Below, in pieces: positions 26,559 through 35,384 of a stretch of 64,000 nt of DNA; positions within the stretch are counted from its first letter, which is position 1; each line of letters opens with the position of its first letter. The position numbers and the translations under genes were made by a program. Source of the DNA: Paraburkholderia sp. BCC1884 (GTDB lineage: Bacteria; Pseudomonadota; Gammaproteobacteria; Burkholderiales; Burkholderiaceae); contig NZ_CAAJGL010000090.1 in assembly GCF_900996225.1 (NCBI RefSeq), forward strand, positions 372,001 to 436,000, in the 5' to 3' direction. Below the pieces are notes generated by a model. It was not told where the DNA came from, searched no databases, and saw nothing but the letters and a program-made list of their open reading frames with translations.

Positions 26559-26642
26559 AGAGAGGCAGGCGAAAGCCCGCTGCGCAGATGAGCAGCGGAC
26601 AAGCGCAAGTCCACTACACCGTCGGCATCGAACCCAAACCCC

Positions 26643-27125
26643 TCAAACCAACGGCAAACAAATCTCCGTCACCAACTCACCAGGCGGCGTGTCCTTCGGG
26701 CTGTTCAAATACTCCTCGAACACTGGCGCATCTGCCGCCTCCCGCCCGGACTGCACGAGCCAGGTCCCATACAGCCATTCATACGCCGCACGCATATCGC
26801 TGTATGGCCCGGTATGCTTCAAGGTCGCGTACTGTCCGCCTCTGACATGCGCCACCGAAACCGGCGGACTCACTGTCACCGACATCTGAACCGGATGGGG
26901 CAACAGCACCCCGGCTTTCGAACGCAACGCATCTTCATCCACGACGCCTGGATCGTCGTAGTAAATCCCGATCATGCGCATCTGCGCGGCCAGCAAATTG
27001 TGTTTCGCCAACCAGCCGAACAAACCATCGAAAGCCTTGCCGATCTGCATATACGGTCCAACGTGATCGACCGACAGCACCTCCATCGGCTCCACATTCC
27101 GAATCACCACTTCACGCGTTGTCAT
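26643..27125 (-). CDS. GyrI-like effector-binding protein (remnant of an AraC regulator)
   Basis: The ATG at 27125 with a GGAG ribosome site gives 160 residues. The sequence is the C-terminal GyrI-like / AraC effector-binding domain: TREVVIRNVEPMEVLSVDHVGPY, FDGLFGWLAKHNLL, MIGIYYDDPGV and YATLKHTGPYSDMRAAYEWLYG. The frame continues upstream without interruption into a degenerate AraC helix-turn-helix end, so the parent was a full AraC-GyrI regulator whose front was lost. The remaining domain could still bind small molecules. It lies beside the ethanolamine genes, and the parent may have regulated them, but that is speculation. Confidence 0.75.
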   Translation of the reverse strand: MTTREVVIRNVEPMEVLSVDHVGPYMQIGKAFDGLFGWLAKHNLLAAQMRMIGIYYDDPGVVDEDALRSKAGVLLPHPVQMSVTVSPPVSVAHVRGGQYATLKHTGPYSDMRAAYEWLYGTWLVQSGREAADAPVFEEYLNSPKDTPPGELVTEICLPLV

Positions 27126-27281
27126 TTGAGCGTCTCCTGAAAGCGCCGGATGAAACCGGCTATGTGTACCTTGCTGGCGATACTGCGCCGGCGGCACGCC
27201 GAACGCCGCGCGAAAAGTGCGTGTGAACGACCGATGATTGCCGCAAAAGGACTCCCTGCGAGCAAAAGTACCACGCGCGCA
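27126..27281 (-). pseudogene. fragment of the AraC helix-turn-helix domain
   Basis: Read in frame with the GyrI-like gene, this stretch encodes RESFCGNHRSFTRTFRAAFGVPPAQYRQQG, split here as NHRSFTRTFRAAFG and VPPAQYRQQG. This matches the last helices of an AraC DNA-binding domain. A TAA at 27284-27282 and loss of similarity beyond it mean the first helix-turn-helix and the start codon are gone. The junction lies near 27282. Confidence 0.6.
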
Positions 27282-27446
27282 TTAACCAAATCCTGCGAAT
27301 TTCATCGCAGACTCATCACCCGCTCAAGTTTGCCGAATTTCGATAACACCTCGAATAATGGCCCGCTACCATCGGGTGAAGTCTTATCCGTCGGCATCCG
27401 CAAAGCCTTGCTTTGCCGAGCTAGCGGCTACATCAGGGAGTTTCCG

Positions 27447-27819
27447 ATGAAATCAGATCAGCACGCGGATCAAGTCGCGCATCGCGAGCCGATCCAGTTC
27501 AGCGGCCAGACGCTCACCGCGAACACCGTGACGATGTCGGTATTTGGCGCTATCGTGATGTTTATCGTCAGCTTGTTGTCGCTGTTCAGGCTGCGCCGTG
27601 CCGATCCGGACATGGAGCGCCCGTCCCGCGCACCGCTATATCTGTTCTTCCCAGCGTTCGACCTGATGGCCGAGGTCATCGCGTCTGGCGACGATGGCGT
27701 ACTTCAATTTTCTGGTGGCGATCGCGTTCGCAACTTTTCTCGCGCTGGGCTACGTCTACTTTCTTTTGACGAGTCAGCAGCGGGAAGAGGCGCCGTCGGA
27801 CACCCTGCTCGAAGAATGA
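27447..27819 (+). pseudogene. eat: broken ethanolamine permease (eat) remnant
   Basis: The ATG at 27447 with GGGAG begins MKSDQHADQVAHREP, an N-terminus, but it jumps straight to IQFSGQTLTANTVTMSVFG and AIVMFIVSLLSLFRLRRADP, which belong near the C-terminus of APC-family ethanolamine permeases. About four-fifths of the protein is missing. A one-base frameshift near 27681-27686 then breaks the frame; in the next frame it resumes as ATMAYFNFLVAIAF... and ends TLLEE with TGA at 27817-27819. Its place directly before eutB matches an eat-eutB-eutC operon. The cell would need another route for ethanolamine uptake. Confidence 0.75.
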
Positions 27820-27862
27820 CGGATCGAGCCGCTGCACGAGCAGCGGCGATGGAGTCGACAGC

Positions 27863-29257
27863 ATGAGCTACACCGAGACGATTGGCAGTCGCACGTACCG
27901 CTTTGCCGATCTGAAAACCCTGATGGCGAAGGCGAGTCCCCAACGCTCGGGCGACCAGCTCGCGGGCGTCGCCGCGGCGAGCGAGGAAGAGCGGGTCGCT
28001 GCCAGGATGGCTCTCGCGCAAGTGCCGTTGCGCACTTTCCTGAATGAAGCGCTGATCCCGTACGAAAGCGACGAGGTCACGCGTCTCGTGATCGACGACC
28101 ATTCGCCGCAAGCATTCGCCGAGATCTCACATTTGACGGTCGGTGATTTCCGCAACTGGTTGCTGAGCAACACGACGGATAGCGACGCGCTCACGCGCAT
28201 CGCGACGGGCCTCACTCCGGAAATGGTGGCGGCGGTGTCCAAGCTGATGCGCAATCAGGATCTGATCGCGGCAGCACGCAAACGTCCGGTGATTACGCGC
28301 TTCCGCAATACGGTCGGTTTGCCGGGGCACATGTCGGTTCGTCTGCAACCGAATCATCCGACGGACGATGTCAAAGGTATCGCCGCCTCGATGCTCGACG
28401 GTCTGATGTACGGCTGCGGCGACGCGATGATCGGCATCAACCCCGCCAGCGACAATCTCGCCGCGATCACGCGACTATTATCGATGATCGATGACTTCCG
28501 CCTACGCTATCAAGTACCGACACAATCGTGCGTACTGACTCACGTTACCAACACGATCGCGGCAATCGAAAAGGGGGCGCCGGTCGATCTGGTGTTTCAA
28601 TCGATCGCGGGCACAGAGAAAGCGAACGCGGGTTTCGGGATTTCACTCGCATTGCTCCAGGAGGCCTACGAAGCGGGACTGTCGCTGCAACGCGGCACTG
28701 TCGGCAATAACCTGATGTACTTCGAGACAGGGCAGGGCAGCGCGTTGTCGGCGAATGCGCATTTCGGCGTCGACCAGCAAACCTGCGAAGTGCGCGCCTA
28801 CGCAGTGGCGCGCAAGTTCAACCCCTTCCTGGTCAACACCGTCGTCGGCTTTATCGGCCCGGAGTATCTTTACGACGGCAAGCAGATCACGCGCGCCGGT
28901 CTCGAAGACCACTTCTGCGGCAAGTTGCTGGGCGTGCCGATGGGTTGCGACATCTGCTACACGAATCACGCGGAAGCGGATCAGGACGATATGGACAACC
29001 TGCTCACGCTGCTCGGCGTAGCGGGCATCAATTTCATCATGGGCATTCCGGGCGCGGACGACGTGATGCTCAACTATCAAAGCACCTCCTTTCACGACTC
29101 GCTTTACGTACGCGACGTGCTCGGCCTGCGTCGGGCGCCGGAATTCGAGGAATGGCTGGAGTCGATGCAGATCACCGACGCGCGCGGCGCACTGCTAAGC
29201 GTGTCGGCACAACAGCCGCTGCTGGAAGGCGCGCGCGACTGGATGGGGATCGCATGA
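27863..29257 (+). CDS. eutB: ethanolamine ammonia-lyase large subunit
   Basis: A 464-residue adenosylcobalamin-dependent lyase subunit of normal length. It splits ethanolamine into acetaldehyde and ammonia. Motifs include FRNTVGLPGHMSVRLQPNHP, YGCGDAMIGINPASD, FQSIAGTEKANAGFG and ETGQGSALSANAHFG. The start is 44 bases after the end of the permease remnant, and the stop overlaps eutC (ATGA). No eut shell, reactivase or EutD genes are nearby, so this is the cytosolic, non-microcompartment type of pathway seen in many Proteobacteria. Confidence 0.97.
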   Translation: MSYTETIGSRTYRFADLKTLMAKASPQRSGDQLAGVAAASEEERVAARMALAQVPLRTFLNEALIPYESDEVTRLVIDDHSPQAFAEISHLTVGDFRNWLLSNTTDSDALTRIATGLTPEMVAAVSKLMRNQDLIAAARKRPVITRFRNTVGLPGHMSVRLQPNHPTDDVKGIAASMLDGLMYGCGDAMIGINPASDNLAAITRLLSMIDDFRLRYQVPTQSCVLTHVTNTIAAIEKGAPVDLVFQSIAGTEKANAGFGISLALLQEAYEAGLSLQRGTVGNNLMYFETGQGSALSANAHFGVDQQTCEVRAYAVARKFNPFLVNTVVGFIGPEYLYDGKQITRAGLEDHFCGKLLGVPMGCDICYTNHAEADQDDMDNLLTLLGVAGINFIMGIPGADDVMLNYQSTSFHDSLYVRDVLGLRRAPEFEEWLESMQITDARGALLSVSAQQPLLEGARDWMGIA

Positions 29258-30054
29258 GCGACATCCTCGAAAAGAATCCCTGGGGTGCGCTGCGCGAGTT
29301 CACCAACGCGCGGATTGCATTGGGCCGCGCCGGCAACAGTTTGCCGACTGCGCCACTGCTGGCATTCAATCTATCGCATGCGCAAGCTCGCGACGCCGTG
29401 CATCATCCGCTGGATACCGACGTATTGCATGAGCAACTCCATGCGCTGAACTTCAAGACGTTGGACGTCCACAGCGCTGCGCCGGATCGCGAGCGTTACC
29501 TGCGGCGCCCCGATCTCGGCAGACGCCTGTCGGACGAAAGTCGTGCGGCGCTCGGCGCATTTCAAAGCGATTCCCCGGAGGTCGTGTTCGTAATCGGCGA
29601 CGGTCTATCCGCATTCGCCGCGTCGAAGCAAGCCATTCCGCTCTTGCAGGCGGTCTGCGCAAAACTCGCGGACTGGAAAATCGGCCCGGTCGTGGTTGCG
29701 CGACAGGCGCGCGTGGCACTGGGTGATGAAATCGGTGAATTGCTCGATAGCAAGCTGGTGGTGATGCTGATCGGCGAGCGTCCAGGTCTGAGTTCTCCCG
29801 ATAGCCTCGGCATTTACCTGACTTACGGGCCGAAAGTCGGCTGCAGCGACGCGCAGCGCAACTGTATTTCCAACGTGCGTCCCGAGGGACTCGACTACCC
29901 GTTGGCCGCACACAAACTTCACTATCTACTCACGCACGCGAAGCGCCTGGGTCTCACCGGCGTGGGCCTGAAAGACGACAGCGACGCGCTGCTGGAGAGC
30001 GCGCCGACGGCGCGCGCTGTGAGCGATGCCTCGCAGCAAGCAGACACGGCATAA
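29254..30054 (+). CDS. eutC: ethanolamine ammonia-lyase small subunit
   Basis: The ATG at 29254 overlaps the eutB stop and gives 266 residues starting MSDILEKNPWGALREFTNARI. It pairs with EutB and helps bind adenosylcobalamin. Motifs: ARIALGRAGNSLPT, VVFVIGDGLSA, ERPGLSSPDSLGIYLTYGP and RNCISNVRPEGLDY. A convergent gene for a DUF779 protein ends 7 bases away; that gene belongs with the aldehyde dehydrogenase that uses the acetaldehyde product. Confidence 0.97.
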   Translation: MSDILEKNPWGALREFTNARIALGRAGNSLPTAPLLAFNLSHAQARDAVHHPLDTDVLHEQLHALNFKTLDVHSAAPDRERYLRRPDLGRRLSDESRAALGAFQSDSPEVVFVIGDGLSAFAASKQAIPLLQAVCAKLADWKIGPVVVARQARVALGDEIGELLDSKLVVMLIGERPGLSSPDSLGIYLTYGPKVGCSDAQRNCISNVRPEGLDYPLAAHKLHYLLTHAKRLGLTGVGLKDDSDALLESAPTARAVSDASQQADTA

Positions 30055-30061
30055 AAGCCGC

Positions 30062-30460
30062 TCAGTTCTTGACGCGCTCCACCGGATGCGTTTGCAGCCA
30101 GGCGTTCTCGTCATCCTCGAAGATCCGCGAGCGGGTCAGAAAACGTAAGCCGCTGGGACGCTCCAAAGAAAACATGCCGCCGTTGCCCGGCACGGCATCG
30201 ATGATCAACTGCGTGTGCTGCCAGTATTCGAATTGCGATTCGCTCATGTAGAACGGCACACTGGCAATTTCGCCGAGTTTCACATCGGACGAGCCGACCA
30301 TGAACTCGCTCTGCGGGAACATCATCGGTGCGCTGCCGTCGCAGCAGCCACCGGATTGATGGAAGAGCACGGCGCCATGCTCCGCGCGCAGCTTGTCGAT
30401 CAGCTCGACGGCGGCCGGCGTGGCGATTACGCGATCCACTTCTTTCGTATCAGTCATCAC
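30062..30460 (-). CDS. DUF779 protein linked to acetaldehyde dehydrogenase
   Basis: A 132-residue (or 131 from the second Met) cytosolic protein of the DUF779 family, with HGAVLFHQSGGCCDGSAPMM and YWQHTQLIIDAVPGNGGMFSLE. Its function is not known; the paired cysteines suggest metal binding. DUF779 genes nearly always sit next to acetaldehyde dehydrogenase genes, as here: 61 bases after the dehydrogenase and in the same orientation. It should be co-transcribed from the sigma-54-like promoter at 32112. Confidence 0.9.
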   Translation of the reverse strand: MMTDTKEVDRVIATPAAVELIDKLRAEHGAVLFHQSGGCCDGSAPMMFPQSEFMVGSSDVKLGEIASVPFYMSESQFEYWQHTQLIIDAVPGNGGMFSLERPSGLRFLTRSRIFEDDENAWLQTHPVERVKN

Positions 30461-30521
30461 ATTCCTCGCTGAAAAAAGAGCGAGCCGCGCAAGGCGGCCC
30501 GCTCGTACAGGATCGTGATAC

Positions 30522-32042
30522 TTAGAAGAAGCCCAGCGGCTTGTCGCTATAGCTGACGAGCAGGTTCTTGGTCTGCTGATAGTGGTCGAGCATCATCTTG
30601 TGATTTTCCCGGCCGATACCCGATTGCTTGTAACCGCCAAATGCCGCATGCGCCGGGTAGGCGTGATAGCAGTTGGTCCATACGCGGCCCGCCTGCACTT
30701 CGCGGCCAAAGCGATAGGCGCGCGTGCCGTCGCGGGTCCAGACGCCGGCGCCTAAACCGTAGAGCGTATCGTTGGCGATCTCGAGCGCTTCTTCTTCGGT
30801 TTTGAAGGTCGTGACCGACACCACGGGTCCGAAGATTTCTTCCTGGAAGATGCGCATCTTGTTGTGACCGCGGAACACGGTCGGCTTGATGTAGTAGCCC
30901 TTGCTCAGTTCACCATCGAGCCCGTTACGTTCACCGCCAATCAGGCACTCGGCGCCTTCCTTCTTGCCGAGATCGAGGTACGAAAGAATCTTCTCGAGTT
31001 GCTCCTGCGAAGCCTGCGCACCGATCATCGTCTTCGTGTCGAGCGGATGGCCTTGCGTGATGGCAGCGACGCGTTTCAACGCACGTTCCATGAAGCGGTC
31101 GTAGATCTTCTCGTCGATCAGAACACGCGACGGACAAGTACACACTTCACCCTGATTCAGCGCAAACATCGTAAAGCCTTCGAGCGCTTTGTCGAAAAAA
31201 CTGTCGTCCTCGTTCATCACGTCGGCGAAGAAAATGTTCGGGCTCTTGCCGCCGAGTTCGAGCGTCACCGGAATGATGTTCTGGCTCGCGTACTGCATGA
31301 TCAGGCGACCCGTGGTGGTTTCGCCGGTAAAGGCGATCTTGGCGATGCGCTTGCTCGACGCGAGCGGTTTGCCGGCTTCGAGACCGAAGCCATTCACCAC
31401 GTTCAGCACGCCCTTGGGTAGCAGGTCCTGAATCAGTTCGGCCAGCACGAGAATCGAAGCCGGGGTTTGTTCGGCCGGTTTGAGCACGACGCAATTGCCC
31501 GCTGCCAGCGCCGGTGCGAGCTTCCACACGGCCATCAGAATCGGGAAATTCCACGGAATGATCTGGCCGACCACGCCGAGCGGTTCATGAAAGTGATACG
31601 CGACAGTGTCGTGATCGATCTCGGAGATCCCGCCTTCCTGGGCACGCACGGCGCCGGCGAAATAGCGGAAGTGATCGATGGCGAGCGGAATGTCGGCCGC
31701 CATGGACTCGCGCAGCGGCTTGCCGTTGTCGATCGTCTCGGCCACCGCAAGGCGTTGCAGGTTGGCTTCCATGCGATCGGCAATGCGCATCAGGATGTTC
31801 GCGCGATCCGCGGCCGAGGTTTTGCCCCAGGCCGTTTTGGCACGATGTGCTGCGTCGAGCGCGAGTTCGACATCGGCTTCGCGCGAACGCGGGATCGATG
31901 TGAACGGCTCACCGGTGATCGGCGATATGTTGTCGAAGTACTCGCCGCCCGCAGGCTTTACCCATTCTCCACCGATGAAATTCTCATACTGCTTTTTATA
32001 CGGGAATTCGGTGGTCAGAAACTGCATCTCCGCGTGATTCAT
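30522..32042 (-). CDS. exaC: NAD-dependent acetaldehyde dehydrogenase (AcoD/ExaC type)
   Basis: The ATG at 32042 with GAGGAG upstream gives 506 residues. The aldehyde dehydrogenase fold shows FIGGEWVKPAGGEYFD, PWNFPILMAVWKLAPALAAGN, TLELGGKSPNIFFAD, the catalytic Cys in GEVCTCPSR, and NCYHAYPAHAAFGGYKQSGIGREN. It oxidises acetaldehyde to acetate with NAD. It converges on eutBC and should take up the acetaldehyde made by EutBC, or that from ethanol. The symbol exaC/acoD is by family; the exact substrate range is not shown by sequence. Confidence 0.9.
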   Translation of the reverse strand: MNHAEMQFLTTEFPYKKQYENFIGGEWVKPAGGEYFDNISPITGEPFTSIPRSREADVELALDAAHRAKTAWGKTSAADRANILMRIADRMEANLQRLAVAETIDNGKPLRESMAADIPLAIDHFRYFAGAVRAQEGGISEIDHDTVAYHFHEPLGVVGQIIPWNFPILMAVWKLAPALAAGNCVVLKPAEQTPASILVLAELIQDLLPKGVLNVVNGFGLEAGKPLASSKRIAKIAFTGETTTGRLIMQYASQNIIPVTLELGGKSPNIFFADVMNEDDSFFDKALEGFTMFALNQGEVCTCPSRVLIDEKIYDRFMERALKRVAAITQGHPLDTKTMIGAQASQEQLEKILSYLDLGKKEGAECLIGGERNGLDGELSKGYYIKPTVFRGHNKMRIFQEEIFGPVVSVTTFKTEEEALEIANDTLYGLGAGVWTRDGTRAYRFGREVQAGRVWTNCYHAYPAHAAFGGYKQSGIGRENHKMMLDHYQQTKNLLVSYSDKPLGFF

Positions 32043-32111
32043 CTGTGTGCTCCTCACATGTATGAATGGGCTATATTCGGCGCGATATTTCGCTTGGCCG
32101 CGAGGGGGATG

Positions 32112-32127
32112 AGCCAGAACTGTGCCA
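32112..32127 (-). promoter_or_regulatory. sigma-54-type promoter of the aldehyde dehydrogenase operon
   Basis: On the minus strand the sequence reads TGGCACA-GTTC-TGGCT, which has the GG-N10-GC geometry of -24/-12 promoters and a perfect TGGCAC half. It lies about 70 bases upstream of the dehydrogenase start. AcoR-type activators commonly drive such genes, but none is present next to it. Confidence 0.55.
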
Positions 32128-32242
32128 GTGCACCGGACCAGTGAAGCGTGCACGCGCGGCAAGCGTCCGCGTAAGCAATCGAGCGTGCGTTGTTCAAGTC
32201 GCACGGCCGGAGCGTCCCGATTCGGAGCAGCGTGCGCAGTCC

Positions 32243-32259
32243 TGTTCACAAATTGAACA
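32243..32259. promoter_or_regulatory. inverted repeat, possible activator site
   Basis: TGTTCA-CAAAT-TGAACA is a perfect 6-base inverted repeat about 115 bases upstream of the sigma-54-like promoter, the right distance for an enhancer-binding activator. A single TGTTCA-like half (TTGTTCAAG) occurs near 32188. The rest of 32260-32449 holds no recognisable gene. Confidence 0.4.
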
Positions 32260-32449
32260 ATGCAGCGACGTATGCAGCCGGGTCGAATTTCACGCGCAAC
32301 AATTTGCAAGCGTCGGTGCTGGCGTCACTGTTCGACGTTGGCGCATTAACGGCTGCGGAAACGGCCGCATTGCCGACGCGTGGGCGTCGTCAATCGATCG
32401 TCGCGGAGGCGCGCGAGTATGGTTTGACCAATCGCGATCGTGTGCGGGC

Positions 32450-34774
32450 CTATTTACGCAGCAATCGCAATCCGTTGCCCACCACCAGCAAACTCGCGCC
32501 GACATCGGCGAATACTGCCATCCACATCGTGCCGAGGCCCACGACGGTCAGCACGAGAAACACGCTCTTGATGCCGAGCGCCAGCGTGATGTTCTGCACC
32601 AGCACCGAGTGCGTCGACTTCGACAAGCGGATGAATTGCGGAATCTTGCGCAGATCGTCGTCCATCAACGCGACGTCGGCGGTTTCGATCGCGGTGTCGG
32701 TACCCATCGCGCCCATCGCAAAGCCGATGTCGGCGCGAGCCAACGCCGGCGCGTCGTTGATGCCGTCACCGACCATGCCGACGGTCGCGCCTTTCTCGGA
32801 CCACTGTGCAACAGCCCCAAGCTTGTCTTCCGGCAACTGATTGCCGCGCGCTTCGTCGATGCCGACCTGCCGCGCAATCGCCGCAGCGGTGTGCGGGTTG
32901 TCGCCGGTAAGCATCGTCGTGCCGACGCCAAGGCGTTGCAATTCGGCGATGGCGGCACGGCTCGTTTCCTTCACGGTGTCGGCGACGGCAAACAGCGCGA
33001 GCACGCGCTCGCTGTCGATCAACATGACCACGGTCTTGCCTTGCCGCTCAAGTGCGTCGAGCTTCGCTTCAAGCGACGCCGAGCAGCGCCCGAGTTCCTC
33101 GACCAGCCGATGATTGCCGAGCCAGTACGGCGCGCCGTCAATCTCTGCGCGCACGCCGCGTCCCGCGATGGCTTCGAATGCGTCGACCGTCACGCTCGCC
33201 AGGCCTTCCGCTTGCGCGGCCGCCGCGATGGCCGTCGACACCGGATGATCGGAGCGCCCCGCGATGCTTGCCGCGAGCGACCGGCAGCGCACGACATCGA
33301 CGTCGGCGAGGATCTCGAACTCGGTTTGCACGGGCTTGCCGTGCGTGATCGTGCCGGTTTTGTCGAGTGCCAGCCGACTCAGCTTGCGGCCCTGTTCCAG
33401 GTAAGCGCCGCCTTTGATCAGGATGCCCTTGCGGGCCGCTGCGGCGAGGCCGCTCACGATCGTCACCGGCGTCGAGATCACCAGCGCGCACGGACAGGCG
33501 ATGACCAGCATCACCAAAGCCTTGTAGACCCACTCCTGCCAGAGTCCGCCGAATAGCAGCGGCGGCACGACGGCGACCGCGAGCGCGACGGCGAACACGA
33601 TCGGCGTGTACACGCGGGCAAATCGATCGACGAAGCGTTGTGTCGGCGCCTTGGTGCCTTGCGCTTCCTCGACGGCGTGCATGATGCGCGCAAGCGTCGT
33701 GTTGCTGGCCGCAGCCGTCACGCGATAGTCGAACGAGCCGGTCTGGTTGATCGTGCCGGCGAACACCGCGTCACCGACCGTTTTGTCGACCGGCAGGCTT
33801 TCGCCGGTGATCGGCGCCTGATCTACGCTCGAACGTCCTTCGACGATCTCGCCGTCGAGCGCGATGCGCTCGCCCGGCTTCACGCGCACCAGCGCGCCGA
33901 GTGCGATCGTTTTGAGTTCGGTGGCCAGCCAGCTGCCGTCGGATTGCTGCACGCTGGCTTGCTCCGGCGTGAGTTGCATCAGGCCCTGGATCGCATTGCG
34001 GGCGCGGTCGAGCGACTTCGCCTCGATCAATTCGGCGATAGTGAACAGCACCATCACCATCGCGGCTTCCGGCCATTGGCGCAACATCAGTGCGCCGGTC
34101 ACCGCAATGCTCATCAACGCGTTGATGTTCAGGTTGCCGTTGCGAATCGCGAGCCAGCCCTTCTTGTACGTCGTCAGGCCGCAGGAGGCGATGGCGACGA
34201 TCGCCAGCGCCGCTGGAACCCAGGCGGGGGCGCCGAGCCAACTGGCGGCCTCTGAGCCAGCCGCGACGACCCCGGCGAGGGCGAGCGGCCACCACGGCTT
34301 GTGCGGCACGGGCGAGGCGGCTACCGACGCCGCATCCGCTCTGGCGCTCGCCAGCTCGGGCGTGAAGTCGAGCGAACGGAGCGCGGCGAGGATCGAATCG
34401 AGCGCGCCAGGCGCGTGGACGACGGTCAAGACCCGCTGCATCAGGTTGAAATCCATGCTGCGCACGTAGGGCATGCGGCTGAACTTCTTGCGGATCAGGG
34501 CTTCTTCAGTCGGACAATCCATCTGCGTGATACGGATGGCCGTGCGCATGTCGGTGCCGACCGCCTCGGATTGCGGTAGTTGGACCGGCATTGGCGCAAC
34601 GGCGCCTGACGCTCCACAGCAGCCCGCGTCTTCATGACGGTGACCGTGATCGTGCCTGTTGTGATCGTGAGCGTGACCTTCGTGCCCCTGGTCGTGAGCA
34701 TGTCCGTCATCCCCATGGGCACGGGCTTTGGCCTGTTTGGGACGGTCGGCTTCCGCGTAGTCGGCTCGAGGCAT
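32450..34774 (-). CDS. cadA: heavy-metal P-type ATPase (Zn/Cd/Pb efflux)
   Basis: The ATG at 34774 gives 774 residues. A His/Asp-rich tail (residues about 20-47, many HGH and HDH repeats plus GCC) precedes an HMA-like domain whose metal motif reads MDCPTEE rather than CxxC. Then come membrane helices, PITGES (actuator), ACPCA with the CPC transport motif at 427-429, DKTGT with the phosphorylated Asp at 471, and MVGDGINDAPALA. This set places it in the CPx-ATPases that export divalent soft metals. It is divergent from a CadR/PbrR-type regulator with a shared operator. The His-rich N-terminus suggests zinc as well as cadmium. Confidence 0.93.
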   Translation of the reverse strand: MPRADYAEADRPKQAKARAHGDDGHAHDQGHEGHAHDHNRHDHGHRHEDAGCCGASGAVAPMPVQLPQSEAVGTDMRTAIRITQMDCPTEEALIRKKFSRMPYVRSMDFNLMQRVLTVVHAPGALDSILAALRSLDFTPELASARADAASVAASPVPHKPWWPLALAGVVAAGSEAASWLGAPAWVPAALAIVAIASCGLTTYKKGWLAIRNGNLNINALMSIAVTGALMLRQWPEAAMVMVLFTIAELIEAKSLDRARNAIQGLMQLTPEQASVQQSDGSWLATELKTIALGALVRVKPGERIALDGEIVEGRSSVDQAPITGESLPVDKTVGDAVFAGTINQTGSFDYRVTAAASNTTLARIMHAVEEAQGTKAPTQRFVDRFARVYTPIVFAVALAVAVVPPLLFGGLWQEWVYKALVMLVIACPCALVISTPVTIVSGLAAAARKGILIKGGAYLEQGRKLSRLALDKTGTITHGKPVQTEFEILADVDVVRCRSLAASIAGRSDHPVSTAIAAAAQAEGLASVTVDAFEAIAGRGVRAEIDGAPYWLGNHRLVEELGRCSASLEAKLDALERQGKTVVMLIDSERVLALFAVADTVKETSRAAIAELQRLGVGTTMLTGDNPHTAAAIARQVGIDEARGNQLPEDKLGAVAQWSEKGATVGMVGDGINDAPALARADIGFAMGAMGTDTAIETADVALMDDDLRKIPQFIRLSKSTHSVLVQNITLALGIKSVFLVLTVVGLGTMWMAVFADVGASLLVVGNGLRLLRK

Positions 34775-34802
34775 GGTGGCTTCCTGGTTAGATTTGTGGT
34801 CT

Positions 34803-34833
34803 AGTAAACACCTTGAAGCCACTACAAGGTCAA
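34803..34833. promoter_or_regulatory. MerR-type promoter/operator for the metal ATPase
   Basis: A dyad, ACCTTGAAG...CTACAAGGT at 34810-34830, lies between a minus-strand -35 (TTGACC, 34833-34828) and a -10-like TTTACT (34808-34803) with a 19-base spacer. The over-long spacer with a dyad inside it is the hallmark of MerR-family activation by DNA distortion. The regulator gene starts 22 bases to the right. Confidence 0.88.
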
Positions 34834-34854
34834 GGCCGTCTTCGAGGAGGGTCC

Positions 34855-35286
34855 ATGAAAATAGGCGAACTGGCGAAAATCGCCCATTGCACGACCGAAA
34901 CCATCCGCTTCTACGAAAAAGAGGGCCTGTTGCCCGAAGCGGAGCGCACCGAAGCCAATTACCGCAGTTATTCGGCACGGCACGTCGAAAGGCTGCGTTT
35001 CATCCGCAACTGCCGTGCGCTCGACATGACCCACGATGAAATCCGCGCCTTGCTGCGTCTCACCGACGCACCGGCGGAGGGTTGTGGCGGCATCAATGCG
35101 CTGATCGACGAGCATATTTCCCACGTCGACTCGCGCATCGACGAACTGAAGCAGCTGAAAATGCAGCTGACCACGCTGCGCGAGCAGTGTCACGGCGAAC
35201 AGGCCGTGGAGGACTGCGGCATCGTGCACGGCCTTACGGACATGGATGTGAGCGCGCCCCGCGCGCGGCATACGCATCTGGGCTGA
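34855..35286 (+). CDS. cadR: CadR/PbrR-type MerR-family regulator
   Basis: The ATG at 34855 follows GGAGG and gives 143 residues starting MKIGELAKIAHCTTETIRFYEKEGLL, the MerR winged helix. A long dimerisation helix contains LIDEHISHVDSRIDELKQLK. Metal-binding cysteines are placed as in CadR/PbrR: one in EGCGGINAL, then EQCHGE and EDCGIVHGL. A His-containing tail (RHTHLG) may add affinity. It faces away from the ATPase gene and its operator lies between them, so it should repress and, with Cd, Zn or Pb, activate the pump. Confidence 0.92.
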   Translation: MKIGELAKIAHCTTETIRFYEKEGLLPEAERTEANYRSYSARHVERLRFIRNCRALDMTHDEIRALLRLTDAPAEGCGGINALIDEHISHVDSRIDELKQLKMQLTTLREQCHGEQAVEDCGIVHGLTDMDVSAPRARHTHLG

Positions 35287-35384
35287 CGCGCGTCGGCGTG
35301 AAGCCGCGCGAAAATCGCCCTATTCACGGCGGGTCGCATGAGCGGCCTGGCCAATAAACAATCGAATCCAGTTGGAGAATCAAC

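Noticed and set aside
32190..32449. plus-strand frame between the dehydrogenase and the metal pump
   Set aside because: Part before 32450 shows LTAAETAALPTRGRRQ and GLTNRDRVRAYL but no recognisable family or ribosome site, and it runs into the antisense of the pump. It might be a gene fragment.
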